A DNA stretch of 5,104 nt from positions 1 through 5,104 of the forward strand of contig JACRLS010000195.1 of assembly GCA_016235225.1 (NCBI GenBank). Direction: 5' to 3'. The notes beneath the pieces are model-generated. The model did no database searches, was not told the DNA's origin, and saw nothing but the letters and a program-made list of their open reading frames with translations. Source of the DNA: Nitrospirota bacterium. Lineage in GTDB: Bacteria; Nitrospirota; Nitrospiria; Nitrospirales; Nitrospiraceae. A program made the position numbers and the translations under genes. Positions 1 through 5,104 of this stretch are shown here, piece by piece (positions within the stretch are counted from its first letter, which is position 1; every line of letters starts with the position of its first letter).

Positions 1-97
1 TGGCCATGTTGTCGAGGAGGATGGCCCCCAGCACGGATTGCTCCGCCTCCAGGTTCTGTGGCGGCACTTTGGGATCAGACAGATCGGTGATGGACAT
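1..97 (-). CDS. dnaB: DnaB replicative helicase, N-terminal fragment (start of gene, runs off left edge)
   Basis: Reading the minus strand from the ATG at 97-95 gives 32 residues that begin MSITDLSDPKVPPQNLEAEQ and continue SVLGAILLDNMA. The PPxNLEAEQSVLGAILLD stretch is the hallmark start of the DnaB N-terminal domain, which mediates hexamer assembly and primase contact. The fragment leaves the window still in frame. The upstream gene on the same strand stops at 108, ten bases before this ATG, so the two look like neighbours in an operon; no strong Shine-Dalgarno is visible. The remainder of DnaB is not collinear: it lies on the opposite strand from about 483 to 1637. By comparison with family DnaB sequences, about 30-45 residues are missing between this piece and the plus-strand piece, and they would be expected just left of the window. 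The identification is firm; whether the gene is really broken is not settled. Confidence 0.85.
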   Translation of the reverse strand, partial: MSITDLSDPKVPPQNLEAEQSVLGAILLDNMA

Positions 98-107
98 CAG
101 GCGCCTA

Positions 108-440
108 TCAGCGCTTCGGTTTCAAGAGGACGGGCAATTCATCGAGACTGACCCGCCTGGTCAGCCGTTTGGGAGCCCCGTTCTTAGGGATGGTTCTCGT
201 CGATTCGACCGGCGGAAACGTCACAACGGCATGGGTCTCGGTCTCTCCGCGTCCGTTCAACGAGACGAGCGTGGGCGCGCCCAACCGCTGCCCTTCCGCT
301 TCCAGCAATTTCGCGGAAGAGGTATCGCCCTCCGGCTCGATCCGCTGCACCACGCGCAGGCCCTGTTGCCGGAGGGTGCGCGCCACATGAAAGGCTTGCG
401 CGCTGCGAGCCGCCGCGGCACAGACCAAGACATCGACTTT
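108..440 (-). CDS. C-terminal HisS/HisZ-like anticodon-binding domain, fragment of the gene upstream of dnaB
   Basis: These 110 codons end at the TGA complement at 108-110. They begin KVDVLVCAAAARSAQAFHVA and continue through TLRQQGLRV, then AEGQRLGAPTLVSL, and finish VSLDELPVLLKPKR. The order of elements (VDV beta strand, long helix ending in LR..G.RV, a second helix with a GA turn, beta strand, THAVVTF strand, final VSLDEL helix) matches the C-terminal anticodon-binding domain of histidyl-tRNA synthetase and its HisZ relatives. The usual GG.NFKKQ.K.AD helix start is diverged here (GDTSSAKLLEAEGQ), so a HisZ-like or other paralogue is as likely as true HisS. The catalytic domain is absent: upstream codons on this strand are antisense to dnaB. 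The frame stays open to an ATG at 665, but that part is a shadow. The gene appears truncated at the inversion junction; its 5' part would be expected on the plus strand left of the window. Confidence 0.5.
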   Translation of the reverse strand, partial: KVDVLVCAAAARSAQAFHVARTLRQQGLRVVQRIEPEGDTSSAKLLEAEGQRLGAPTLVSLNGRGETETHAVVTFPPVESTRTIPKNGAPKRLTRRVSLDELPVLLKPKR

Positions 441-482
441 TGTTCCACTCTCCTTCTCGGTGCGGCCTTCAAGGGCGCGAAA
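441..482. other. Inversion junction inside dnaB
   Basis: To the left, the minus strand carries the HisS-like domain followed by the DnaB N-terminus. To the right, the plus strand carries DnaB from EAIDQITLTEHL onward. Homology on the minus strand is recognisable up to about 440 and on the plus strand from about 483, so the breakpoint lies in this short interval. No transposase, integrase or clear repeat is visible at the junction. The partner breakpoint is outside the window, so flanking inverted repeats cannot be tested here. Confidence 0.75.
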
Positions 483-1637
483 GAGGCGATCGATCAGATT
501 ACGCTGACCGAGCATCTGAAGCGGAAGGGGGAGTTGGAGTCGGTCGGCGGCGCGGCCTATCTGGCGGAACTGGTGGCCGCGGTTCCCAGTTCCGCGAACA
601 TCCGCTACCATTGCAAGATCGTTCGCGATAAGGCCCTGCTCCGCAGCTTGCTCGGTACCTCCCACGACATCATCGCCCGGGGTTATGAGGGGAGTTCGTC
701 GGTCGATGAGTTGCTGGAATATGCGGAGCGGTCCGTCTTCAGCATTGCGCAGGGCAAGCTCGGTCGCGCCTTCGTCGAGCTGAAACAGATCATCAAAGAG
801 AGTCTGGATCTGGTCGATGCGCTTTCGAAAAACAAAGAGCGGATCACCGGTATTCCGACCGGTTTCTACGACTTCGATGAGTTAACGGCCGGCTTGCAAC
901 CCTCGGATCTGGTGGTCATCGCCGGCCGTCCGAGTATGGGCAAGACGAGTCTGGCGTTAGGGATGGCCCAGTACGCGGCGGTCCATCATCAAAAGGTGGT
1001 GGGCATCTTCAGTCTCGAAATGTCGAAGGCCCAGTTGGTGCTGCGTATGCTCAGTTCGGAAGCCCATGTGGACTCCCACTCCCTCCGAACAGGGCGTCTC
1101 CAAAAAGAGGACTGGTGGCGGCTGGCTGAGGCAGCCGGTCGCCTTGAGCAGGCGCCGATCTTCATCGATGACTCCGGTGCAGTGACGGTCCAGCAGATGC
1201 GCGGAAAGGCCCGCCGTTTGAAGAGGGAGCGCGGCCTCGATCTGTTGATCGTCGACTACCTGCAGCTGATGCAGGGGCGGAGTGATGCCGAATCTCGTCA
1301 GCAGGAGATTTCAGACATTTCCCGATCCCTGAAAGCGTTGGCGAAGGAATTGAATGTGCCGGTCATTGCCCTGTCGCAGTTGAGCCGGAAGGTGGAAGAC
1401 CGGAAGCCTCCCATTCCGATGCTGGCCGACCTTCGGGAGAGCGGCGCTATCGAACAGGATGCGGATTTGGTCGTCTTCATCTATCGGGAAGACCAGTACG
1501 ATTCGAACTCCGAAAAAAAAGGCATCGCCGAAATTCTCGTGCGGAAGCACCGGAACGGTCCCACCCGAGACATCCAGCTCTTTTTTCATGATCGGTTTGC
1601 GAAATTCGAGAGTTTGGAGACGCGCGAGTCCGTTTGA
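483..1637 (+). CDS. dnaB: DnaB replicative helicase, residues after the breakpoint (ATPase domain complete)
   Basis: This encodes the ring helicase that unwinds DNA ahead of the replication fork. The 384 residues start with the last part of the N-terminal domain (EAIDQITLTEHLKRKGELE, VGGAAYLAELVAAVPSSANI), then the linker and the RecA-like C-terminal domain. Walker A is GRPSMGKT at 924-947. The Walker B segment LDLLIVDYLQL is at 1236-1268. Further family motifs are SLEMSKAQLVLRML, DLRESGAIEQDAD and the arginine-finger segment RKHRNGPTRDIQLFF. The TGA stop is at 1635-1637. No intein is present. The reading frame stays open back to an ATG at 6, with another at 387, but residues before about 483 are antisense to the HisS-like and DnaB N-terminal fragments and do not resemble DnaB. 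The true first 70 or so residues are therefore missing from this strand. Such a product would lack most of the N-terminal domain, hard to reconcile with a sole essential dnaB. Confidence 0.93.
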   Translation, partial: EAIDQITLTEHLKRKGELESVGGAAYLAELVAAVPSSANIRYHCKIVRDKALLRSLLGTSHDIIARGYEGSSSVDELLEYAERSVFSIAQGKLGRAFVELKQIIKESLDLVDALSKNKERITGIPTGFYDFDELTAGLQPSDLVVIAGRPSMGKTSLALGMAQYAAVHHQKVVGIFSLEMSKAQLVLRMLSSEAHVDSHSLRTGRLQKEDWWRLAEAAGRLEQAPIFIDDSGAVTVQQMRGKARRLKRERGLDLLIVDYLQLMQGRSDAESRQQEISDISRSLKALAKELNVPVIALSQLSRKVEDRKPPIPMLADLRESGAIEQDADLVVFIYREDQYDSNSEKKGIAEILVRKHRNGPTRDIQLFFHDRFAKFESLETRESV

Positions 1638-1663
1638 CACCTCCGCGGAGCGATGCGTATACT
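1634..1663 (+). promoter_or_regulatory. Sigma-70-type promoter for the TPR lipoprotein gene
   Basis: A consensus -35 TTGACA (1634-1639) is followed by 18 bases and a -10 TATACT (1658-1663), one mismatch from TATAAT. The -35 box overlaps the dnaB TGA stop codon. Transcription would start near 1670, leaving a leader of about 97 bases before the lipoprotein ATG at 1767. This suggests that gene is transcribed independently of dnaB. Confidence 0.6.
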
Positions 1664-1671
1664 GAATTTCG

Positions 1672-1692
1672 GAGCGGCGACATCTGCCGCTC
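1672..1692 (+). other. Hairpin at the start of the TPR-gene leader
   Basis: GAGCGGC (1672-1678) pairs perfectly with GCCGCTC (1686-1692) around a 7-base loop. It lies just downstream of the predicted transcription start, so it would cap the 5' end of the mRNA, where it could protect the transcript. It could instead act as a weak end for dnaB transcripts, but no T-run follows. A second, weaker pairing, CGGAC (1714-1718) with GTCCG (1736-1740), lies later in the leader. Confidence 0.35.
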
Positions 1693-1766
1693 ATTTCATA
1701 TCTGCCGTCTCGTCGGACACCGGGCCTGAGCCTGAGTCCGGTTCTCGATGGACCGAGGGCCCCTGA

Positions 1767-3596
1767 ATGGGCAGATCATTCCAGGTTGCGTGGGCGCGCG
1801 TGATTCTTGCTGTCCTGATCATTCCGCTCATCGTCGTCTCCTGTACGACCGTTCCCCAGGCGGGAACTGCGCTCCCTGCTGCGACTCCGGTCCCGGCACC
1901 GACTGTCTCAACTTCGCTCCCGCTTCCGAGTGACTCTCACGCCTACTACCATTTTATTCTCGGGTACCAGGCCGAGACGGCCCAGGATTCGGCCAAGGCC
2001 ATCCGGGAATATCTGTCTGCCCTGCGCGCCGACAATTCGTCGCTCTTTCTCAAGGCGCGATTAGCGACCCTCTACTTCTCGCGAGGCGACGTCGCCAGTG
2101 CCCTCAGATTTGCGGATCGCGTGGCAGAGTCGGATGTGAAAGATTCCCAGACCTTGCTCCAGATCGCCGCCATTTATGCGGCTGCCGGACAGACGAATCG
2201 GGCCCTTGCTTTATATGATAGAGCGATTGAGCAACAGCCGGCCACCGGTGATGTCCACATGGCCAAAGGCCTTCTCCTGATGCGACTCAACCGGTTTGAC
2301 GAGGCCGAGCAGGCGTTCGAAAAGGCAGTGGCCCAGTCGAACGACTCCGCCGTCGGCTATTATCATCTGGGGCGGATGCATGCGGAAGCCAAGCGCTATG
2401 ATCGCGCGGCAACCAGCCTTCACCGGGCGATTACCCTCGTGCCCGGGTATGAGCCGGCATACCTTGCCCTGATCTCCGTCTATGAAGCCCAACAGGACCG
2501 GGCCAAGGCGGTCGCCCTCTGTCGCAAGTTCCTGGATGAGGTCAATCCCCAGAGTAAGGAGATCCGCCAGCAACTGATTCGTCTCTACATCAGCGACAAG
2601 GCCTATCAGGAGGCGCAAGCGGAGCTGAATAAAATTCTGGCCGAGGACTCCGACGATCTGGATGCCCGCCTTCGCATGGGACTGCTCTATGGGGAAATGA
2701 AGAACTATCCTAAGGCCATCGAGGAACTGAAGAAGATTCTGGTCTCCCGCCCGGCTGAATTGCGGGTGCGGGATTATTTAGGCTTGATGTATGAGGAAGT
2801 GAAAGATCACGACAATGCGATCAAAGCCTACGAACGGAACATCGAGCTTAATCCGAACTACGTCGATGGCCACCTGCACCTCGGATTTCTCCAATATCGA
2901 TTGAAACGGTATGCCGATGCCCAAACCCACCTGGACCGGGTGGTGAAATTGAATCCCAAGCAAGCCGAGGGCTACCTCCTCCTAGGGTTGACGTACATCC
3001 AGCTGGAAAAATTCCAGGATGCGTCGCAGGCCTTCGAGGGCGGGCTCGTCCATCATCCTCAGAATGCGGACCTGCATTTCAATCTAGGGACGGCCTACGA
3101 TAAGTTAAACCGGTTCGATGATGTCGTTCGGACGATGGAGTCGGCCTTGCGGATCGACCCCAAGCATGCCGATGCCTTGAACTACCTCGGTTATACCTAT
3201 GCGGCACGGGGGATTAAGATCGAGGAAGCGGTCTCGCTCACCAAGCAGGCCGTGACGCTGAAGCCGAACAACGGCTACTACATCGACAGTCTGGCCTGGG
3301 CTTTCTTCAAGCAGGGCCGGCTGGATGAAGCGCTCACCGAGATCAAAAAGGCCATTTCGCTCGTCGGCGATGACCCGGTGATTTTCGAACACCTCGGGGA
3401 GATCTACTTCCGTCAGAATCAGCTGCCTGAAGCAAAAGAAGCCTGGCTGAAGTCCCTTGAGCTGGACCCTTCCAATACCAAGCTCATCGATCGCTATCGC
3501 GAGCGTGGGCTTGGGGATCCCACCCAGGAAGAGCGGATCCGCCAGGCCAAGCGCAAGGTATCTCAATCCTCCACCGCCCCTCTGACCGTGCAGTAA
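1767..3596 (+). CDS. Outer-membrane-type lipoprotein with about 15 tandem TPR repeats
   Basis: This is a 609-residue protein. The N-terminus has one basic residue at position 3 and another at 11, a hydrophobic stretch VILAVLIIPLIVVSC and a lipobox VVSC, so lipidation and cleavage at Cys26 are expected. A Pro/Ala/Thr-rich spacer (about 29-55) leads into about 15 back-to-back 34-residue TPR units from about residue 58 to 570, with typical helix-pair signatures such as HLHLGFLQYRLKRYADAQTH and LNPNY/LDPSN turns. A short basic tail ends the protein. TPR superhelices are protein-protein scaffolds; no catalytic motif is visible. The ATG at 1767 is supported by GAGGG at 1755-1759 with 7-base spacing and by the signal peptide starting directly after it. 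PilF/PilW pilotins are also TPR lipoproteins and pilin genes lie downstream, but those have about six TPRs, so a pilus role is only a guess. A role in envelope or exopolysaccharide assembly is equally possible. Confidence 0.9.
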   Translation: MGRSFQVAWARVILAVLIIPLIVVSCTTVPQAGTALPAATPVPAPTVSTSLPLPSDSHAYYHFILGYQAETAQDSAKAIREYLSALRADNSSLFLKARLATLYFSRGDVASALRFADRVAESDVKDSQTLLQIAAIYAAAGQTNRALALYDRAIEQQPATGDVHMAKGLLLMRLNRFDEAEQAFEKAVAQSNDSAVGYYHLGRMHAEAKRYDRAATSLHRAITLVPGYEPAYLALISVYEAQQDRAKAVALCRKFLDEVNPQSKEIRQQLIRLYISDKAYQEAQAELNKILAEDSDDLDARLRMGLLYGEMKNYPKAIEELKKILVSRPAELRVRDYLGLMYEEVKDHDNAIKAYERNIELNPNYVDGHLHLGFLQYRLKRYADAQTHLDRVVKLNPKQAEGYLLLGLTYIQLEKFQDASQAFEGGLVHHPQNADLHFNLGTAYDKLNRFDDVVRTMESALRIDPKHADALNYLGYTYAARGIKIEEAVSLTKQAVTLKPNNGYYIDSLAWAFFKQGRLDEALTEIKKAISLVGDDPVIFEHLGEIYFRQNQLPEAKEAWLKSLELDPSNTKLIDRYRERGLGDPTQEERIRQAKRKVSQSSTAPLTVQ

Positions 3597-3774
3597 CTTC
3601 CTCCTCCTCCTCGACTGTTGCCTTCGATTCCTACCCCCTGCTTCGTGCCACAGAACGACCACTGGCGGCAATTCTCGTCCACTCCTGCTTTTGAGCAGTT
3701 CCGGTCCTCATCTCGTTTGTTACGCTTTCTCTCGCGCGCCGCTCTCTGGCGCTGATTGGTCTCCGTTCGTCGAT

Positions 3775-3790
3775 CGGCACAGAAACTGCT
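3775..3790 (+). promoter_or_regulatory. Sigma-54-like (-24/-12) promoter upstream of pilin 1
   Basis: The sequence CGGCACAGAAACTGCT has the invariant GG (3776-3777) and GC (3788-3789) separated by exactly 10 bases, with CAC after the GG and TGCT at the -12 box, close to the consensus TGGCAC-N5-TTGCW. Predicted transcription start is near 3800, giving a leader of about 65 bases to the pilin ATG at 3866. Sigma-54 control of major pilin genes through PilR-type activators is well known. No clear activator site was identified in the 180 bases upstream. A similar element occurs at 5052-5067. Confidence 0.5.
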
Positions 3791-3802
3791 TTTCTCCGTC
3801 TA

Positions 3803-3820
3803 GCCCTCGTGCGCGAGGGC
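3803..3820 (+). other. Hairpin at the predicted 5' end of the pilin mRNA
   Basis: GCCCTCG (3803-3809) and CGAGGGC (3814-3820) form a perfect 7-bp GC-rich stem with a TGCG loop. There is no T-run after it, so it is not a convincing intrinsic terminator. It begins a few bases after the start expected from the sigma-54-like element and could stabilise an abundant pilin transcript. The rest of the 3597-3865 gap shows only a pyrimidine-rich run just after the lipoprotein stop and a weak 5-bp hairpin (3736-3752). Confidence 0.35.
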
Positions 3821-3865
3821 CGGGCGTACATGTCTCAACGGTGAAGGGAACGGGGAGGGGACGCC

Positions 3866-4318
3866 ATGAAACTCATGCACAGACAAGGTGGCTTTACCCT
3901 GATCGAGCTGATGATTGTCGTGGCCGTCATCAGCATCATGGCGGCGCTGGCCGTGCCGAACTACTTGCGTTATCGAGCCCAGTCTCGGACGGCCGAAGCC
4001 CGCACCAACCTCGGCGGCGTGTTTGTGTCCGAGCTCTCTTTTTATGGAGAGAATTCCCGGTTCAGTAACTTCTCGGAGATCGGATTCAGCCTGGCCGGGT
4101 CGGCCAACCGGTATACGTATCGCGCCATGCAAACCACGGTGGGCGGCGGGGTGGTGACGCCCGCGCCGATCGAGACCTTAAATGCGGGGATTGGGACTAT
4201 CACGGCAGATAACACCGTCGTGCCGGCTGCTTCGACCGGAATCGGCTTTACGGCAACCGCAACCGGGAACATAGACGAGGATTCAACGGTTGACCATAGA
4301 CGAGGATTCAACGGTTGA
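3866..4318 (+). CDS. Type IV pilin 1, C-terminus altered by a frameshifting duplication
   Basis: This is a prepilin of 150 residues as read. The leader MKLMHRQGG is followed by the class III cleavage site G|FTLIELMIVVAVISIMAAL, with the conserved Glu at mature position 5 (residue 14), then the hydrophobic N-terminal helix. A prepilin peptidase should cut after Gly9 and methylate Phe10; the product assembles into a pilus or pseudopilus. The start is supported by a strong ribosome binding site (GGGGAGGGG, 3852-3860, 5-base spacing). The protein has no cysteines, so no D-region disulfide. A perfect 25-bp tandem duplication (4271-4320) shifts the frame after Asp143 and adds only HRRGFNG before a TGA at 4316-4318. 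With one copy removed, the frame runs on as QWHVNDLKQNLQNPDTSDVSS to a TAG at 4383-4385, giving 164 residues and a tail nearly identical to pilin 2. The gene is therefore a recent frameshift mutant, a slippage variant or an assembly error. Confidence 0.85.
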   Translation: MKLMHRQGGFTLIELMIVVAVISIMAALAVPNYLRYRAQSRTAEARTNLGGVFVSELSFYGENSRFSNFSEIGFSLAGSANRYTYRAMQTTVGGGVVTPAPIETLNAGIGTITADNTVVPAASTGIGFTATATGNIDEDSTVDHRRGFNG

Positions 4319-4320
4319 CC
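4271..4320. repeat. Perfect 25-bp tandem duplication causing the pilin 1 frameshift
   Basis: Copy 1 (4271-4295) and copy 2 (4296-4320) are identical and directly adjacent; each starts ATAGACGAGG and ends GGTTGACC. Since 25 is not a multiple of three, the second copy is read in a new frame and supplies the TGA at 4316-4318. Pilin 2 has a single equivalent of this segment, coding for the Asp-rich LDRDATVD, so one copy is the ancestral state. Confidence 0.95.
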
Positions 4321-4345
4321 AGTGGCACGTGAACGATCTCAAACA
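4320..4345 (+). repeat. 26-bp direct repeat shared by the two pilin tails (other copy 4826-4851)
   Basis: The segment beginning CAGTGGCACGTGAACGATCT is identical over 26 bases at 4320-4345 and 4826-4851, where it codes for the conserved QWHVNDLK part of the pilin tail. Conservation at synonymous sites exceeds that in the rest of the two genes, consistent with recent duplication or gene conversion. It could serve as a substrate for recombination between the two pilins. Confidence 0.6.
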
Positions 4346-4891
4346 AAATCTGCAGAACCCCGACACGAGCGACGTCAGCAGCTAGACCGATTACCCTCGC
4401 GGCGCGTCGGGTATCCCGGCGGCTTCACGGTCTTGGAGCTGCTGATCATCGTGGTGATCGTCGGGATCCTGGCCATGTTGGCCGTTCCCTCCTATCTCCA
4501 CTATCGTGAGCAATCCAGACAAGCCGAGGTGAAAATGAACCTCGGGGCCGTCTTCGCCTCGGAGGCGGCGTTTTTCGCTGACAACTCCCGATTCAGTAAC
4601 TTCTCCGAAGTCGGGTTCTCTCTGGCGGGGTCCGCTAATATCTATACCTACCGGGCCATGCAGACGACTGTGGCCGGCAACGTGGTGAGTCCGGGCCCGA
4701 TTGAAACGCTCAATACGGGAGTCGGAGTTCCCATGCCAGATAATTCCGTCCTCCCTGCCGCTTCAAGCGGGGTGGGGTTCACCGCGACAGCTACGGCCAA
4801 TCTGGATCGGGATGCCACGGTCGATCAGTGGCACGTGAACGATCTCAAACAGAATCTTAGGGATCCGGACACCAATGACGTGTCCAGCTAG
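4322..4891 (+). CDS. Type IV pilin 2, tandem paralogue with abnormal start region
   Basis: Mature residues begin at Phe35, after G33-G34, with FTVLELLIIVVIVGILAMLA and the Glu at mature position 5. The 155-residue mature part aligns without gaps to repaired pilin 1 (108 of 155 identical by hand count). It shares NSRFSNFSE, GFSLAGSAN, YTYRAMQTTV and the DQWHVNDLKQNL tail, and also lacks cysteine. The only usual start codon in frame before the cleavage site is GTG at 4322, which lies inside sequence coding for the pilin 1 tail and has no well-placed ribosome binding site. It would give a 34-residue, strongly basic leader instead of the usual 6-10 or so. Just 38 bases separate the ancestral pilin 1 TAG (4385) from the Phe codon (4424), so a normal leader and start may have been deleted. 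Alternatives are reinitiation at the GTG, 3 bases after the pilin 1 TGA, or a silent gene. The coding part otherwise looks intact, with stop TAG at 4889-4891. Confidence 0.8.
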   Translation: MARERSQTKSAEPRHERRQQLDRLPSRRVGYPGGFTVLELLIIVVIVGILAMLAVPSYLHYREQSRQAEVKMNLGAVFASEAAFFADNSRFSNFSEVGFSLAGSANIYTYRAMQTTVAGNVVSPGPIETLNTGVGVPMPDNSVLPAASSGVGFTATATANLDRDATVDQWHVNDLKQNLRDPDTNDVSS

Positions 4892-4896
4892 GACAT

Positions 4897-4977
4897 GCCC
4901 CCTTTCCTGCCCGATTCCAAAAGGGCAATTCACGGCAGTCGCTGACGCAAAATGGTGACCGGCAGGATGAAGGGGGC
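4897..4977. repeat. Imperfect inverted repeat after pilin 2, possible terminator
   Basis: The left arm GCCCCCTTTCCTGCC (4897-4911) matches the right arm GGCAGGATGAAGGGGGC (4961-4977), apart from a small bulge, around a loop of about 50 bases. Inside, TGCCC (4908-4912) can pair with GGGCA (4923-4927), competing with the long stem. It starts 5 bases after the pilin 2 stop, which suits a 3' stabiliser or terminator, but there is no T-run. An 81-bp palindromic element (MITE- or REP-like) is another reading. The following 4978-5051 stretch is more AT-rich and shows no gene. Confidence 0.45.
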
Positions 4978-5051
4978 TGACACGTTTAGAGGATGCTTGC
5001 TAAGTCATCGAATTACCTGAGAAAAGTTGAAGATGGACTGAGAATTCAAGG

Positions 5052-5067
5052 CGGCATGAAACCTGCT
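5052..5067 (+). promoter_or_regulatory. Second sigma-54-like promoter, directed off the right edge
   Basis: CGGCATGAAACCTGCT has GG (5053-5054) and GC (5065-5066) separated by 10 bases and matches the element upstream of pilin 1 at 12 of 16 positions, including both boxes. Predicted transcription start is near 5078. No start codon with a ribosome binding site follows before the window ends, though CAGGAA closes the window. It may drive another pilus gene to the right. Confidence 0.35.
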
Positions 5068-5104
5068 TATTCGGCTGGAGCTTGTAGGCAAAAGCAGACA
5101 GGAA

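Noticed and set aside
441..665. Minus-strand extension of the HisS-like frame to an ATG at 665
   Set aside because: This part is antisense to well-conserved DnaB sequence and shows no synthetase motifs.
1..1637. Intein or intron as the cause of the split dnaB
   Set aside because: The two parts are on opposite strands and no intein splicing motifs, homing endonuclease or ribozyme-like sequence separates them.
3105..3671. Long minus-strand open frame of 188 codons opposite the TPR gene
   Set aside because: It lies antisense to an unambiguous TPR coding region and its low-complexity composition mirrors that gene; no recognisable domain.
3597..3770. Intrinsic terminator after the TPR gene
   Set aside because: Only a weak 5-bp GC hairpin (3736-3752) without a T-run was found.
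3691..4132. Overlapping open frames on both strands around the pilin 1 promoter and start
   Set aside because: They cross the promoter region and overlap the pilin in other frames without any family signature.
4316..4318. TGA between the pilins read as selenocysteine
   Set aside because: The TGA arises from the duplicated 25-bp copy read out of frame, and neither pilin has a cysteine at the equivalent position.
4897..5104. Insertion-sequence end or MITE at the right edge
   Set aside because: No target-site duplication or transposase fragment could be identified; only the palindrome itself is supported.

Overview
The window is a GC-rich stretch of bacterial chromosome. It carries a replication-gene region on the left, a long TPR lipoprotein gene in the middle, and a pair of tandem type IV pilin genes on the right. 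No taxonomic marker is present. The DnaB and pilin sequences and the GC-rich codon use look to me like an environmental Gram-negative such as Nitrospirota (Nitrospira-like), but that is an impression. The lipobox on the TPR protein and the type IVa pilins fit a diderm.

Layout. Positions 1-97 on the minus strand encode the first 32 residues of the replicative helicase DnaB, running off the left edge. Just upstream of that start (minus strand, about 440 to 108) is the C-terminal, HisS-like anticodon-binding domain of another gene. From about position 483 the rest of DnaB (384 residues, complete ATPase domain) is on the PLUS strand, ending at 1637. One dnaB gene is therefore split between two strands, as expected if a segment of roughly 0.5-0.6 kb covering the end of the upstream gene and the start of dnaB has been inverted, in the genome or in the assembly. 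A 543-codon plus-strand ORF stays open across the junction, so a gene caller would report a DnaB with about 150 false N-terminal residues.

A strong sigma-70-type promoter overlaps the dnaB stop codon and should drive the 609-residue lipoprotein at 1767-3596, which has about 15 consecutive TPR units. A 269-base gap follows, containing a sigma-54-like -24/-12 element and a hairpin close to the expected transcript start. Then come two tandem pilins (3866-4318 and 4322-4891) whose mature forms align without gaps over 155 residues, at about 70% identity by hand count, once a mutation in the first is corrected. That mutation is a 25-bp perfect tandem duplication at 4271-4320, which shifts the frame and removes the conserved C-terminal tail. 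The second pilin has no ordinary start codon or ribosome binding site before its prepilin cleavage site.

The last 213 bases hold no gene. They contain an imperfect inverted repeat directly after the second pilin and a second sigma-54-like element resembling the first, pointing at a gene beyond the right edge.

Main points: the split, inverted dnaB; the frameshifting duplication in pilin 1; the start-less second pilin now in phase with pilin 1 across a single TGA; and the paired sigma-54-like promoters. With two rearrangements in 5 kb, assembly error must be excluded before any biological reading.
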